Source: SZUA-365 sp049663345
GTDB taxonomy: Bacteria; Bacteroidota; Ignavibacteria; SZUA-365
Assembly: GCA_049663345.1 (NCBI GenBank)
Contig: JBATDG010000072.1
Location: 1 to 64,000, forward strand
Direction: 5' to 3'
Length of the DNA stretch: 64,000 nt
Part shown: in pieces, positions 50,866-59,598 of the stretch
How positions within the stretch are numbered: the first letter of the stretch is position 1
How the letters are laid out: every line of letters starts with the position of its first letter
Made by a program: the position numbers and the translations under genes
The notes under the pieces: generated by a model
The model's database searches: none
Seen by the model: the letters and a program-made list of their open reading frames with translations, nothing else
What the model was told of the DNA's origin: nothing

Positions 50866-50984
50866 TGAGGTCTCCATAGTGAAACATCTGCGATCCACAA
50901 GGGATAAGTATAGCCAACGAATCGCAAACTCTCAATCCCGTTCGGCCTCATGGAAAGATTTTTGACCTGTTCCACCTTCGTCCG

Positions 50985-51100
50985 GGGGAAGCGGATTTCG
51001 GCGCGAGGGGGAAGCGGACTTCGGCGCGAGGGGGAAGCGGACTTCGATGCAACAGGGCGCAGCAAACTTCGGCGCAACAGGGGGAACGGACTTCGATGGG
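50985..51100. repeat. 23-bp tandem repeat, five units
   Basis: Units start at 50985, 51008 and 51031 with GGGGAAGCGGACTTCGGCGC (one base changed in the first, and the third ends GATGCAAC), followed by two decayed copies to about 51100. The 300-bp gap between the small gene and rpoD is filled by this repeat and the rpoD terminator, with no other feature seen. Confidence 0.85.
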
Positions 51101-51110
51101 GCGGCCGGCG

Positions 51111-51141
51111 AAAAAAAACGTCCCGTCGAGATGACGGGACG
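51111..51141 (-). terminator. Intrinsic terminator of rpoD
   Basis: On the minus strand a 9-bp perfect stem CGTCCCGTC/GACGGGACG with a 5-nt loop is followed by eight T residues. It is 27 bp past the rpoD stop. Confidence 0.92.
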
Positions 51142-51167
51142 CGCAAAAATGAAAACCAATATTTACG

Positions 51168-52031
51168 TCAGCCGAGATAGCTGCGCAGCTGCTTGCTGCG
51201 GGACGCATGACGGAGACGGCGGATGGCCTTTTCTTTGATCTGGCGTACGCGTTCGCGTGTCAGATTGAATTTCTCGCCGATCTCCTCGAGCGTAAGGGAA
51301 TGTTCGCGATCAAGCCCGAAATACAGACGGATGACCTCGGCTTCGCGCTCACTGAGCGTGGCCAGTGCGCGACGCACTTCCACCTTCAGCGATTCGGTCA
51401 TCAGCGTGTTGTCGGGATTGGGTTGGCGATCGTCCTGAATGACATCGAGCAAACGGTTGTCTTCGCCCTGCGCAAACGGCGCGTCCACCGAAATGTGACG
51501 GCCTGAGATTTTCAGGGTGTCGGCTACCTCGAACAATGTCATGTCCAGTTCCTCTGCCAGTTCGCTCGCACTCGGCTCGCGTTCGTAGCTCTGTTCGAGC
51601 TCGCTGAACTTCTTGCCGATCTTGTTGAGCGCGCCGACGCGGTTGAGCGGAAGGCGCACGATGCGCGACTGCTCCGCGAGGGCCTGGAGAATGGACTGGC
51701 GAATCCACCACACGGCATAAGAGATGAACTTGAAGCCGCGGGTCTCATCAAATCGCTTTGCCGCCTTGATCAAACCGAGATTCCCTTCATTGATCAGATC
51801 ACCCAGTGACAGGCCCTGGTTCTGATACTGCTTTGCCACGGAAACCACAAAACGAAGATTGGCCTTGGTCAGCTTTTCCAGAGCGATCTGTGCTCCGCCT
51901 CCGCCAGCCTTGATCTTCTTCGCGAGTTCGATCTCCTCGTTCGGCGTAAGTAGATCGACTTTGCCGATCTCCTGCAGATACTTGTCGAGCGACTGGCTTT
52001 CCCGGTTGGTATACTGTTTCGATATTCTCAC
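51168..52031 (-). CDS. rpoD: Primary RNA polymerase sigma factor (RpoD/SigA, short type)
   Basis: 287 residues, the compact form typical of Bacteroidota/Chlorobi without region 1.1. Region 1.2 starts SLDKYLQEIGKVDLLTPNEE; region 2 has NEGNLGLIKAAKRFDETRGF and FISYAVWWIRQSI (-10 recognition); region 3 is RLPLNRVGALNKIGKKF; region 4.2 ends TLEEIGEKFNLTRERVRQIK with the -35 helix. It begins at a GTG at 52031, with AGGTGA 5 nt upstream. It sets housekeeping transcription of the cell. Confidence 0.97.
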   Translation of the reverse strand: MRISKQYTNRESQSLDKYLQEIGKVDLLTPNEEIELAKKIKAGGGGAQIALEKLTKANLRFVVSVAKQYQNQGLSLGDLINEGNLGLIKAAKRFDETRGFKFISYAVWWIRQSILQALAEQSRIVRLPLNRVGALNKIGKKFSELEQSYEREPSASELAEELDMTLFEVADTLKISGRHISVDAPFAQGEDNRLLDVIQDDRQPNPDNTLMTESLKVEVRRALATLSEREAEVIRLYFGLDREHSLTLEEIGEKFNLTRERVRQIKEKAIRRLRHASRSKQLRSYLG

Positions 52032-52238
52032 TCAATCACCTGATTGTGATGATGACTGCAGTTTGCACTTCTGCTCCTGCTTTTTCCTGCCTTTCGCCGG
52101 TGATTATCAACGGCGGTTTGTCACGTTTGATATCCGCGCGATGCGCGGTCCATGCCTTATAACACGTAAGATGCCGTTGTCATTCCTAACGTTGCAAAGT
52201 GTTTCCGCAACCTGTCGGCGGAGTGACAACAAAACCTT

Positions 52239-52341
52239 CCCTTTCTGCTTGCGCGGAAAGGGCAAACTTAAATATGCAACATTAAGAAAAAACTGTCAAC
52301 CCCTAAGGAAACGACCTGCCGTCTATTGGCCGTAGGGGGTT
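52239..52341 (-). promoter_or_regulatory. Promoter and 5' leader of rpoD
   Basis: On the minus strand TTGACA (52294-52299), a 17-bp spacer and CATATT (52271-52276) form a sigma-70-like promoter; TAAGTTTG at 52263-52270 also fits the Bacteroidota TAnnTTTG element. The message would begin near 52264 with a 7-bp hairpin (CCCTTTC/GAAAGGG, 52239-52262) at its 5' end and have a leader of ~230 nt to the GTG at 52031. Upstream, an imperfect stem (52298-52341) may end the preceding gene. The remaining 205 bp hold no gene I can see. Confidence 0.55.
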
Positions 52342-52370
52342 TACGCCTTGTCGCTGCCCTGGGCTCTGAA

Positions 52371-54194
52371 TCAGACAACTTTCACGCAGTTTCCGCCATC
52401 AGCTACAGCGCGTTCGAGCGCCTGCTGGGAAAGCTTGAGAATGTGATCGACGTCTGAATTCTGACTGACCGTGCAGCCGGCTATGCTGACGGAAACAGAG
52501 TAGCTGCTGCCGCCATGGGTGATGACGTTGCCGGCGACGGTCTTCCGTACTTTCTCCCCACGCAGATATGCGTCCTCGGGAGAGGAGTGCATCAGCAGAA
52601 GTCCAAAGCTGTATCTGTCGAAACGGCCGACGATGTCGTACGGCTTGATATGCTCAAGCAGAGTGCCGCCGATTCTTGCGAGAACCTGCTCGACTTCCTG
52701 TTCGCCATGTTTGTTTACCAGATCCTCAGGACTGTCAATCGCCGCGAGGAAAAACACCGCATTCCCGCCCATGGCGGCAAGACGAGCCTGTTCTTCGCGA
52801 AGCCGGCGCAGCAGTAACGTGCGGCTGGCGGTCTGAGTGGGTTCGTCCACCAGGAGATGCTTGCGGGTATGCTCGTAAAGACGAGTGACCTCCAGCGCCT
52901 GCGCCGCACGTGTGGCGATACGCCGGAGCACAGCCAGATCCTGCTTCGCGTATTGATGCGTCTCGCGGTATTCAACCACGATGAGGCCGTAATATGCCTG
53001 AGGCGTCACTAACGGCACAGCGCAAAGCTGGCCGAATGAATTGATGGCTTCTTTTTCATGGAAACGCCAGGCGGGCGTTACCGGTGCATCGACGATTACT
53101 CCGCCGTCGCCTTCCAGCGCGGAGCGGAGCACCGAGCCATCCATATCCACGGTCACATTCTCGGAGATATACGGCAGGTTAGCCGCCTTGGCCATGCTTT
53201 TTGCTACGAACCAGGATTTCCGTTCGGGACTGTGCAGCACCAGGGCCACGTAATCCCAATCCATAATTTCTGTCACGGCACGGGCAGCCACGCCGGCAAT
53301 GCCGTACGCATCAAGATTTTCCTCAATGCGGTGCTGCATGGTGTCGAGCACCCCGAGCATTCGTGCGTCAGCCGCGAGATCGAATTTCTGATTGTAGCTG
53401 CCGAGCAGCAGCGTGATAAGGGAAGTGAATCTGCCGATGGAGGCGATGGTCTCAAGACCGAAGGCGTCGCGCGCCTTGCTGTCGGCGACGAGCACGGCAA
53501 TCGGTTCGTTGCCGAAATACATCGGGACGCCGACAAAGGAATGAATGCCTTCCGCCGCGTCATAATAGATGACGAGATCCGATTCACTTGCCGCTGAAAT
53601 GTCGGAAACAATGACGGGCTTGCCTTCAAGTCCCACGCGACTGATCAGATCGTTGCCGAGGTTGAGGCGGCGGGCAGTCGTGAAGTTTCCGCTGTCTGTA
53701 ACGAATTCTCCGATGATCACCTGCTCGCGGTCCATGTTGATCCAGAACAATCCGACTGTGTGCGCGAGCACATGTTCCTTCACCGCCTGCATCAGCTTGT
53801 TGGCGAGAAAATCAAATTCGGCGCGCGGATCGTCCTGCGGCAGCGTGTCCGTATCGGAACGGTAGAGCTCGGAGGGAATTTCCTCCTGCGCGGCGGTGAC
53901 GGGGGCCTGCGGGTTGCTGCGCACCGCGGACGATGCCGCACTCATATCCATGGCAGATGGCGGGCGGGCGGAAGGAGGGGAGCCGTCTCCGTTCTCCGCC
54001 CTCTGCTCCTCAGGTAAAGTTTCTTCGTCTGTGTCCGCACTGATGCTGCGCGACAGCAGCTGGTATAGCAGCACTGCTCCCACGATGAAAATGACCGCAG
54101 CAATGATGCGGACGTACAACGGGTCATCAAAGTAGATGAACACGGCCGCTGCAGCAAGCATGACGGCTCCGATACCGAAACTGGATTTATTCAC
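52371..54194 (-). CDS. GAF-GAF-GGDEF-like protein with degenerate GGDEF
   Basis: About 607 residues from a GTG at 54194; a reading to 54266 adds 24 residues without hydrophobic or conserved character. N-terminal hydrophobic segments (FGIGAVMLAAAAVFIYF and YVRIIAAVIFIVGAVLLYQLL) anchor it in the inner membrane. Two GAF-like domains follow (GVPMYFGNEPIAVLVADS and CAVPLVTPQAYYGLIVVEY). The last ~165 residues have the nucleotide-cyclase fold, but the GGDEF signature reads DRYSF (IVGRFDRYSFGLLL), so it is not an active diguanylate cyclase. It may bind ligands or c-di-GMP-like messengers. Confidence 0.8.
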   Translation of the reverse strand: MNKSSFGIGAVMLAAAAVFIYFDDPLYVRIIAAVIFIVGAVLLYQLLSRSISADTDEETLPEEQRAENGDGSPPSARPPSAMDMSAASSAVRSNPQAPVTAAQEEIPSELYRSDTDTLPQDDPRAEFDFLANKLMQAVKEHVLAHTVGLFWINMDREQVIIGEFVTDSGNFTTARRLNLGNDLISRVGLEGKPVIVSDISAASESDLVIYYDAAEGIHSFVGVPMYFGNEPIAVLVADSKARDAFGLETIASIGRFTSLITLLLGSYNQKFDLAADARMLGVLDTMQHRIEENLDAYGIAGVAARAVTEIMDWDYVALVLHSPERKSWFVAKSMAKAANLPYISENVTVDMDGSVLRSALEGDGGVIVDAPVTPAWRFHEKEAINSFGQLCAVPLVTPQAYYGLIVVEYRETHQYAKQDLAVLRRIATRAAQALEVTRLYEHTRKHLLVDEPTQTASRTLLLRRLREEQARLAAMGGNAVFFLAAIDSPEDLVNKHGEQEVEQVLARIGGTLLEHIKPYDIVGRFDRYSFGLLLMHSSPEDAYLRGEKVRKTVAGNVITHGGSSYSVSVSIAGCTVSQNSDVDHILKLSQQALERAVADGGNCVKVV

Positions 54195-54290
54195 CGCAGG
54201 CAGTCGATGTTGTGATCGAGGGTAGTGATGGAATTCGCGTAACCGGCAAAGTACACAGCTGTGCACAGAAAGGCAAGGAATGAGAGCCTG

Positions 54291-55223
54291 TCATCCCCTG
54301 TTCCCTGTATCATCGTTCATGTAATTGACGCCATTGACAAAATCGCTGTCGCCGACTTCTTCCATTCCGAGGGCTCGGCGGAGCAGCCGTATCTGTGTGC
54401 GCAGCGCTTTCATTCGCACAACGATGCGCACCAGTTCTTCCTGTTCCTCTGAGGATTCCGCACCGTAGCGGCGTTCCGCGAGGGCATGCATTTCTTTTTC
54501 GAGCTGTACGAGAAGATCCATTTCACCCGCAGCAGCGGGGGGCTCTTCAAAGTCATCATCCCCGCCGTCGGCGGGTGAGGATCCGGACATCATCAGATCT
54601 TCCTGCATTGCTGAAGGATTCTCCGCTCGTTTTTTCTCCAGCTCGTCGAGCATCTCGTTTCGCACTTTTTTCAGTGCGGCGAGTTTCTCGTCAATAGCCT
54701 CAGCATGATCGAAGCCATACAGCACAGCGAGACGCAGTGAATCTTCTGCCTCTTCGAGGCGGCCGAACACGGCATAGGTCAGCGCAAGGTTTGCGTGTAC
54801 TGCCGGGTGTCCGGGCAGCAGCTCCACTGCAAGCTGCAAATATTGGAGTGCATTTCCGGGGTCGCCCTGACGCAGACATACGGAGCCAAGATTGATAAGC
54901 GGGTCCGCCTGGTCTGGATTCAGTTTGTACGCACGTTCAAACGCCGCTCGGGCTTCCTCGTATTTTTCCATATGCCGGCAGACAATGCCGAGATCATTCC
55001 ATGCGGCGGCCGATTCCGGGTTGCTTCGCAGAATGTCATACAGCAGCTCCAGCGCCTCCGTATGCCGATTGACCGCATCGAGTGCCAGCGCGCACTTTAT
55101 CAGCAGCCGCTCGCGCAGCGAAGCATCCTCGGTCAGCTTCGCCGCTTCGCGCAGCAGCGGAATTGCCGTTTCAAAATCCTTGTTTTCATAGGCCTTGACG
55201 GCCGTCATCTGTGTTGCATCCAT
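54291..55223 (-). CDS. TPR-repeat protein
   Basis: 310 residues with at least four TPR units (for example EALELLYDILRSNPESAAAW, AAFERAYKLNPDQADPLINL and YLQLAVELLPGHPAVHANLA), then an acidic linker (DGGDDDFEEPPAAA) and a coiled coil (EKEMHALAERRYGAESSEEQ). No signal peptide is visible. It starts 116 bp from the divergent dnaE start. AAGAAAAGAG upstream is a weak ribosome site. Confidence 0.85.
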   Translation of the reverse strand: MDATQMTAVKAYENKDFETAIPLLREAAKLTEDASLRERLLIKCALALDAVNRHTEALELLYDILRSNPESAAAWNDLGIVCRHMEKYEEARAAFERAYKLNPDQADPLINLGSVCLRQGDPGNALQYLQLAVELLPGHPAVHANLALTYAVFGRLEEAEDSLRLAVLYGFDHAEAIDEKLAALKKVRNEMLDELEKKRAENPSAMQEDLMMSGSSPADGGDDDFEEPPAAAGEMDLLVQLEKEMHALAERRYGAESSEEQEELVRIVVRMKALRTQIRLLRRALGMEEVGDSDFVNGVNYMNDDTGNRG

Positions 55224-55339
55224 CTCTTTTCTTCGCCTTTGGTGGCATCGAACAGGAAAGATACGAAAATATGCTTCCGGGATTACCTTTCGAGTCCGAG
55301 CTTTTCTATTTTAGGTTAACGATCCCTGATAGCGACACC

Positions 55340-58300
55340 ATGGCCGATTTCATACACCTGCACAATCATTCTCATTACTCGCTGCTCGATGCCGCCTGTA
55401 CGGTCGACGATCTGGTCGCGGCGTCTGTAGAGCACAACATGCCTGCATTCGCGCTCACCGATCACGGTGTGATGTTCGGCGCGGTCGAGTTTTACAAGAA
55501 AGCTCGGAAGGCCGGGATCAAGCCGATCATCGGCAATGAGATGTACATGGTCACGCGCGGCTCGCGCACGGATCGCAACGCGGCGGAGACGCACCCGGAA
55601 GGGAAGCGCCATGGCTACAATCACCTCGTTCTGCTGGCGAAAAACGAAATCGGCTACCGCAATCTTCTGAAGCTGACAACGCTCGGACACACTGAGGGAT
55701 TTTACTACAAGCCGCGCATCGACTGGGAACTGCTGCGCAGGTACTCCGAAGGACTGATCGCCCTCACCGCCTGCGCTGGCGGCGTTGTGTCAACCTATCT
55801 CGCCATTGGCGATTACGAGGCAGCTAAGGACGTCGCAAGTCAGCTGAAGGATATTTTCGGCGACGATGTGTATCTGGAGATCCAGAATCACGGACTGGAA
55901 CGCGAAGCTATCATTCGCGAAGGAATGCCGCGCCTTGCCGCCGACCTTGGCATGAAGCTCATCGCCACCAACGACATTCATTACGTTGACCGCAATCACT
56001 CCGTCGCTCATAATGTATATCTGCACATAGCCGACGTCCGTGAAGCGGAAGATATACAGCGGCTGCGCTACGAGACGCGCGAGTATTACTATAAGTCCGA
56101 AAAGGAAATGCTCGCGCTGTTCAAGGACTTTCCGCAGGCCATCGAATCCACCGTCGAAGTGATGGAAAAGATCAACTTCGAAATGGAACTCGGGGTAAAC
56201 CACATGCCCGATTTCCCCATTCCAACGGATGAAGGAGTGACTTCGCTGGACGATTACATGCGCCGGCTTTCCTTTGAGGGAGCGGAGCAGCGGTACAAAA
56301 CTTTGACTCCGGAAATTCGCGATCGTCTCGATTTCGAAATCGACGTGATCACGAAAATGGGATACTCCGGATATTTTCTCATTACTCAGGATTTTATCAA
56401 CGCGGCAAAACAGCGCGGCATTCGTGTGGGTCCGGGACGCGGTTCTGCTGCAGGATCCATCGTCGCCTATTCGCTCGGCATCACCAATGTCGATCCGCTG
56501 CGCTACGATCTGCTTTTCGAGCGCTTCCTGAATCCCGATCGCATCTCCATGCCCGATATCGACGTGGATTTTCAGGATGACCGCCGCGAAGAGGTGATTA
56601 AGTACACGCGGGATAAATACGGCAACGACTCCGTCGCGCAGATCATCACTTTCGGCAAACTTAGCGCACGCGCCGTAATCAAGGATGTCAGCCGCGTTCT
56701 CGGCATTCCGCTGAACGTCGTCGAATCCATCACCAAGCACATCCCAGTAAAAATGGGGAAGGTGCAGCCGCTGCGCTATGTGTTTGGACTCGAGAAAGAC
56801 GAATCGAAAAAGTGGTTGGCGGTTAAGGAACTGGACTGGGTCCGTCAGAGCGAGGATCCGAAAATCCGTCAGCTGGTCGAGTATTCCATCATCCTCGAAG
56901 GACTCAACCGCAACGTAGGCATGCACGCCGCCGGCGTGGTGATCGCGCCGAGCGATACCAGCGATTACGTGCCGCTCTACAAGTCCCCGAACACCGAGCT
57001 GATGACCATGTACAACATGGGCGATCTCGAAGAAGCGGGCTTGTTGAAAATGGATTTCCTCGGTCTGATCACGCTCAGCGTCATCGATCGTGCGCTCCGT
57101 CTGGTCAAGCAGACTCACGGCATCGACATCGACATTGACACAATTCCGCTCGACGATGACAAGACCTTCGAAATGGTGGGCGAGGGACATACAGTCGGCG
57201 TCTTCCAGTTCGAATCCTCCGGAATGCGCGAATGGCTGTCCAAGCTCAATCCGCGCTCCATCGACGATCTCGCGGCAATGAACGCGCTCTACAGGCCGGG
57301 CCCGATGGATTTCATCGAAGAGTTCATAGACCGCAAGTTCGGCCGCAAGCCCATCGAGTATCTCCATCCGAGCATGGAAGCGATACTCAAATCGACCTAC
57401 GGCATCATTGTGTTCCAGGAGCAGGTGATGCAGCTCGCCAGCACCATCGCCGGCTTCACGCTCGCGCAGTCCGATCTTATGCGTCGAGCCATGGGGAAAA
57501 AGAAGGCCGACGTCATGGCGCAGCAGCGCGTGTCTTTTGTCAGCGGAGCAGGGGAGAAGGGAATTTCGAAGAAAGTGGCGACTGAGATCTTCAACATGAT
57601 CGATAAGTTCGCAAACTACGGCTTCAATAAATCCCACTCCGTCGCGTATTCCATCCTCGCTTATCAGACGGCCTGGCTGAAAGCCAATTATCCAGCCGAA
57701 TTCATGGCTGCACTGATGAGCGCTGAAATGGCAAAGACCGACAAAGTGGTGCTGCTGATAGATGAATGCCGCAGACTCGGAATCGAAGTGCTGCCTCCAG
57801 ACGTAAACGAAAGCTTCGTTGACTTCAGCGTCGCCGAGAACAGAATACGCTTTGGCCTTGCCGCAGTGAAGAATGTGGGTGTGGGTGCGGTGGAAAGCAT
57901 TGTCGAGGCGAGGGAGCTTGCTGAGAGCTTCAAAACCGTATTTGACTTCACCGAAAGGGTCAACAACCGGGCGGTGAATAAAAAAACGATGGAAAGCCTT
58001 GTGCTTGCCGGAGCAATGGACAGCTTCAACGGCAGCCGGGCCGAGCTTTTTTCCGCGATCGAAAGCGCCATCGCCTACGGCGTACAGAAGCAGCACGAAC
58101 TTGAGAATGGACAATCAAGTCTCTTTGATAATGCGGCCGATCCACGTCTTAACGCCTCAACGCAGCCAACCCTTCCGCCGATGGAGGATTGGAGCGAAGC
58201 GGAAAAACTGGCAAAGGAAAAAAGCGTTCTCGGATTTTATGTCTCCGGCCACCCGCTCGAACCCTGGCGTCTTGAGGTTGCCGCGATCGCCAATGTGCAG

Positions 58301-58840
58301 CTCGGCGAATTCGATCCGGCCATAGACGGGACTGCTGTCCGTGCCTGCGGAATCATTGCGGCCCTGCGAACAAAAATCGACAAACGCGGCCGCGCAATGG
58401 CCTTCCTCACACTGGAGGATTTCACCGGTAAGGCCGAATGTCTGGTCTTTGCCGATGCATACGACCGCTCAGCGGCCCATATCATACCCGATCAGCCCGT
58501 GGTGCTGACCGGTAAGGCAGAGGTCAGCGGCGACGCCCTGCGCATCGTGACCGATCAGGTCACCGGTATCGGCACTGCGCTGCCGACATTGACGCAATCC
58601 CTGATAATTTCCATCTCCACCATCTCCGCGACGAAGAAACAAATGCAGGACGGCATCGATATTCTTGAGCGCCGGAGGGGTTCGGGAAATTCTCCCTGTT
58701 TTTTTTATGTTACTGATGGCAACGGTCAGGCATGGAACCTGGTAAGCCGGGGTTTGCGCATTCATGTGACGCGCGATCTCCTGCTTGAACTCCGAAGCAT
58801 CTTTGGTGCATCTAACGTCAGAATATCACTGGACAATTAA
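55340..58840 (+). CDS. dnaE: DNA polymerase III subunit alpha
   Basis: Replicative DNA polymerase, DnaE1 type. 1166 residues from the ATG at 55340, just before the PHP domain (MADFIHLHNHSHYSLLD, metal-binding His); upstream sequence is not conserved. Further marks are the polymerase palm with PDIDVDFQDD, GPGRGSAAGSIVAYSLGIT, the finger region RRAMGKKKADVMAQQ, the helix-hairpin-helix zone and an OB fold (VRACGIIAALRTKIDKRGRAMAFLTLEDFTG). The PHP histidines are present. It is followed 27 bp later by trxA. Confidence 0.97.
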   Translation: MADFIHLHNHSHYSLLDAACTVDDLVAASVEHNMPAFALTDHGVMFGAVEFYKKARKAGIKPIIGNEMYMVTRGSRTDRNAAETHPEGKRHGYNHLVLLAKNEIGYRNLLKLTTLGHTEGFYYKPRIDWELLRRYSEGLIALTACAGGVVSTYLAIGDYEAAKDVASQLKDIFGDDVYLEIQNHGLEREAIIREGMPRLAADLGMKLIATNDIHYVDRNHSVAHNVYLHIADVREAEDIQRLRYETREYYYKSEKEMLALFKDFPQAIESTVEVMEKINFEMELGVNHMPDFPIPTDEGVTSLDDYMRRLSFEGAEQRYKTLTPEIRDRLDFEIDVITKMGYSGYFLITQDFINAAKQRGIRVGPGRGSAAGSIVAYSLGITNVDPLRYDLLFERFLNPDRISMPDIDVDFQDDRREEVIKYTRDKYGNDSVAQIITFGKLSARAVIKDVSRVLGIPLNVVESITKHIPVKMGKVQPLRYVFGLEKDESKKWLAVKELDWVRQSEDPKIRQLVEYSIILEGLNRNVGMHAAGVVIAPSDTSDYVPLYKSPNTELMTMYNMGDLEEAGLLKMDFLGLITLSVIDRALRLVKQTHGIDIDIDTIPLDDDKTFEMVGEGHTVGVFQFESSGMREWLSKLNPRSIDDLAAMNALYRPGPMDFIEEFIDRKFGRKPIEYLHPSMEAILKSTYGIIVFQEQVMQLASTIAGFTLAQSDLMRRAMGKKKADVMAQQRVSFVSGAGEKGISKKVATEIFNMIDKFANYGFNKSHSVAYSILAYQTAWLKANYPAEFMAALMSAEMAKTDKVVLLIDECRRLGIEVLPPDVNESFVDFSVAENRIRFGLAAVKNVGVGAVESIVEARELAESFKTVFDFTERVNNRAVNKKTMESLVLAGAMDSFNGSRAELFSAIESAIAYGVQKQHELENGQSSLFDNAADPRLNASTQPTLPPMEDWSEAEKLAKEKSVLGFYVSGHPLEPWRLEVAAIANVQLGEFDPAIDGTAVRACGIIAALRTKIDKRGRAMAFLTLEDFTGKAECLVFADAYDRSAAHIIPDQPVVLTGKAEVSGDALRIVTDQVTGIGTALPTLTQSLIISISTISATKKQMQDGIDILERRRGSGNSPCFFYVTDGNGQAWNLVSRGLRIHVTRDLLLELRSIFGASNVRISLDN

Positions 58841-58867
58841 ACGTAACAGAAAACGAGAGGAACACGA

Positions 58868-59188
58868 ATGAAACCTGTAGAAATCACCGACGCGAACTTC
58901 GCGCAGGAAGTCGAACAATCAGATCTTCCGGTATTGATTGATTTCTGGGCTGTCTGGTGCGGACCCTGCCGCATTATCGCTCCCGTCGTCGAAGAAATCG
59001 CCGGCGATTACGAGGGAAGACTCAAGGTCGGCAAGCTGGACGTTGACAATAATCCCAACACCGCTATGAAGTACGGCATCCGCAGCATCCCGACGCTGCT
59101 CGTCTTCAAGGGCGGCGAAGTCGTCGATCGCATTGTCGGCGCTGTGCCGAAAGCCGCGATCGAAGAAAAAGTGAAGCCGCTTCTCTGA
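58868..59188 (+). CDS. trxA: Thioredoxin
   Basis: 106 residues with the active site WCGPC (Cys31, Cys34), the preceding FWAVW and the cis-Pro block SIPTLLVF. It is a cytosolic thiol reductant for ribonucleotide reductase and peroxiredoxins, which would include the AhpC here by inference. GAGAGGA lies 8 nt before the ATG. It is probably co-transcribed with dnaE. Confidence 0.96.
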   Translation: MKPVEITDANFAQEVEQSDLPVLIDFWAVWCGPCRIIAPVVEEIAGDYEGRLKVGKLDVDNNPNTAMKYGIRSIPTLLVFKGGEVVDRIVGAVPKAAIEEKVKPLL

Positions 59189-59213
59189 TCGGAAATTGAA
59201 ATTGCACCGCTTG

Positions 59214-59240
59214 AGACACCCCGCGAAATGCGGGGTGTCT
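59214..59240 (+). terminator. Hairpin after trxA
   Basis: A perfect 11-bp stem AGACACCCCGC/GCGGGGTGTCT with a 5-nt loop lies 25 bp past the stop. The T-run after it is weak (GGTTTGTGT). Confidence 0.75.
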
Positions 59241-59517
59241 GGTTTGTGTCCTATAATCAGACAGTACGGCCAAATAAATCTTTACTTTTCCGGCACCCCC
59301 TAACGGTTGTTTTTTTCAAAACCTCCTGATAACTTATGAAGTGCAGGAGTGCGAAATGATACTTCGGGCGTCTTTACAATAATCGTGTCCCGTAGCGTAC
59401 CCTGGCATTCTCAAATTCAAGGACGCATCTGATCTCTTGAGCCAGACCCGATCGTTTACGATTCATCGCCGAAAGAGAATCTCAAAGATATCTCGCAGTG
59501 ACAAGATATGTTTCAGG

Positions 59518-59593
59518 TTTCCTTAAAGAGGCGGGTAAGCGATTTCTGATCCGCGAGTAATGCTGTCCGCATCCACGAACCTCTTAAAGGAAG
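59518..59593 (+). promoter_or_regulatory. Leader hairpin covering the NlpC/P60 ribosome-binding site
   Basis: TTTCCTTAAAGAGG (59518-59531) can pair with CCTCTTAAAGGAAG (59580-59593) over 14 positions with one mismatch and one G-T wobble. The second arm contains AAAGGAAG, the Shine-Dalgarno for the GTG at 59599. The 48-nt loop holds a smaller stem (GCGG/CCGC). The 410-bp gap (59189-59598) also holds the trxA hairpin; no gene is seen in it. Such a layout suggests an RNA-level switch; no known riboswitch class could be matched. Confidence 0.45.
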
Positions 59594-59598
59594 AATTT

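Noticed and set aside
50932..51208. Three minus-strand ORFs across the 23-bp repeats
   Set aside because: They arise from tandem-repeat DNA between the rpoD terminator and the small gene; no ribosome site.
51799..52035. 78-codon ORF starting TTG at the rpoD start
   Set aside because: It is out of frame with the conserved sigma factor and has no conserved motif.
55790..58114. 774-codon minus-strand ORF
   Set aside because: It lies wholly inside dnaE on the opposite strand; dnaE has clear conserved motifs and this frame has none.
59189..59598. c-di-AMP (ydaO-type) riboswitch before the NlpC/P60 gene
   Set aside because: The position would fit, but I could not find the conserved motifs of that class in the sequence.
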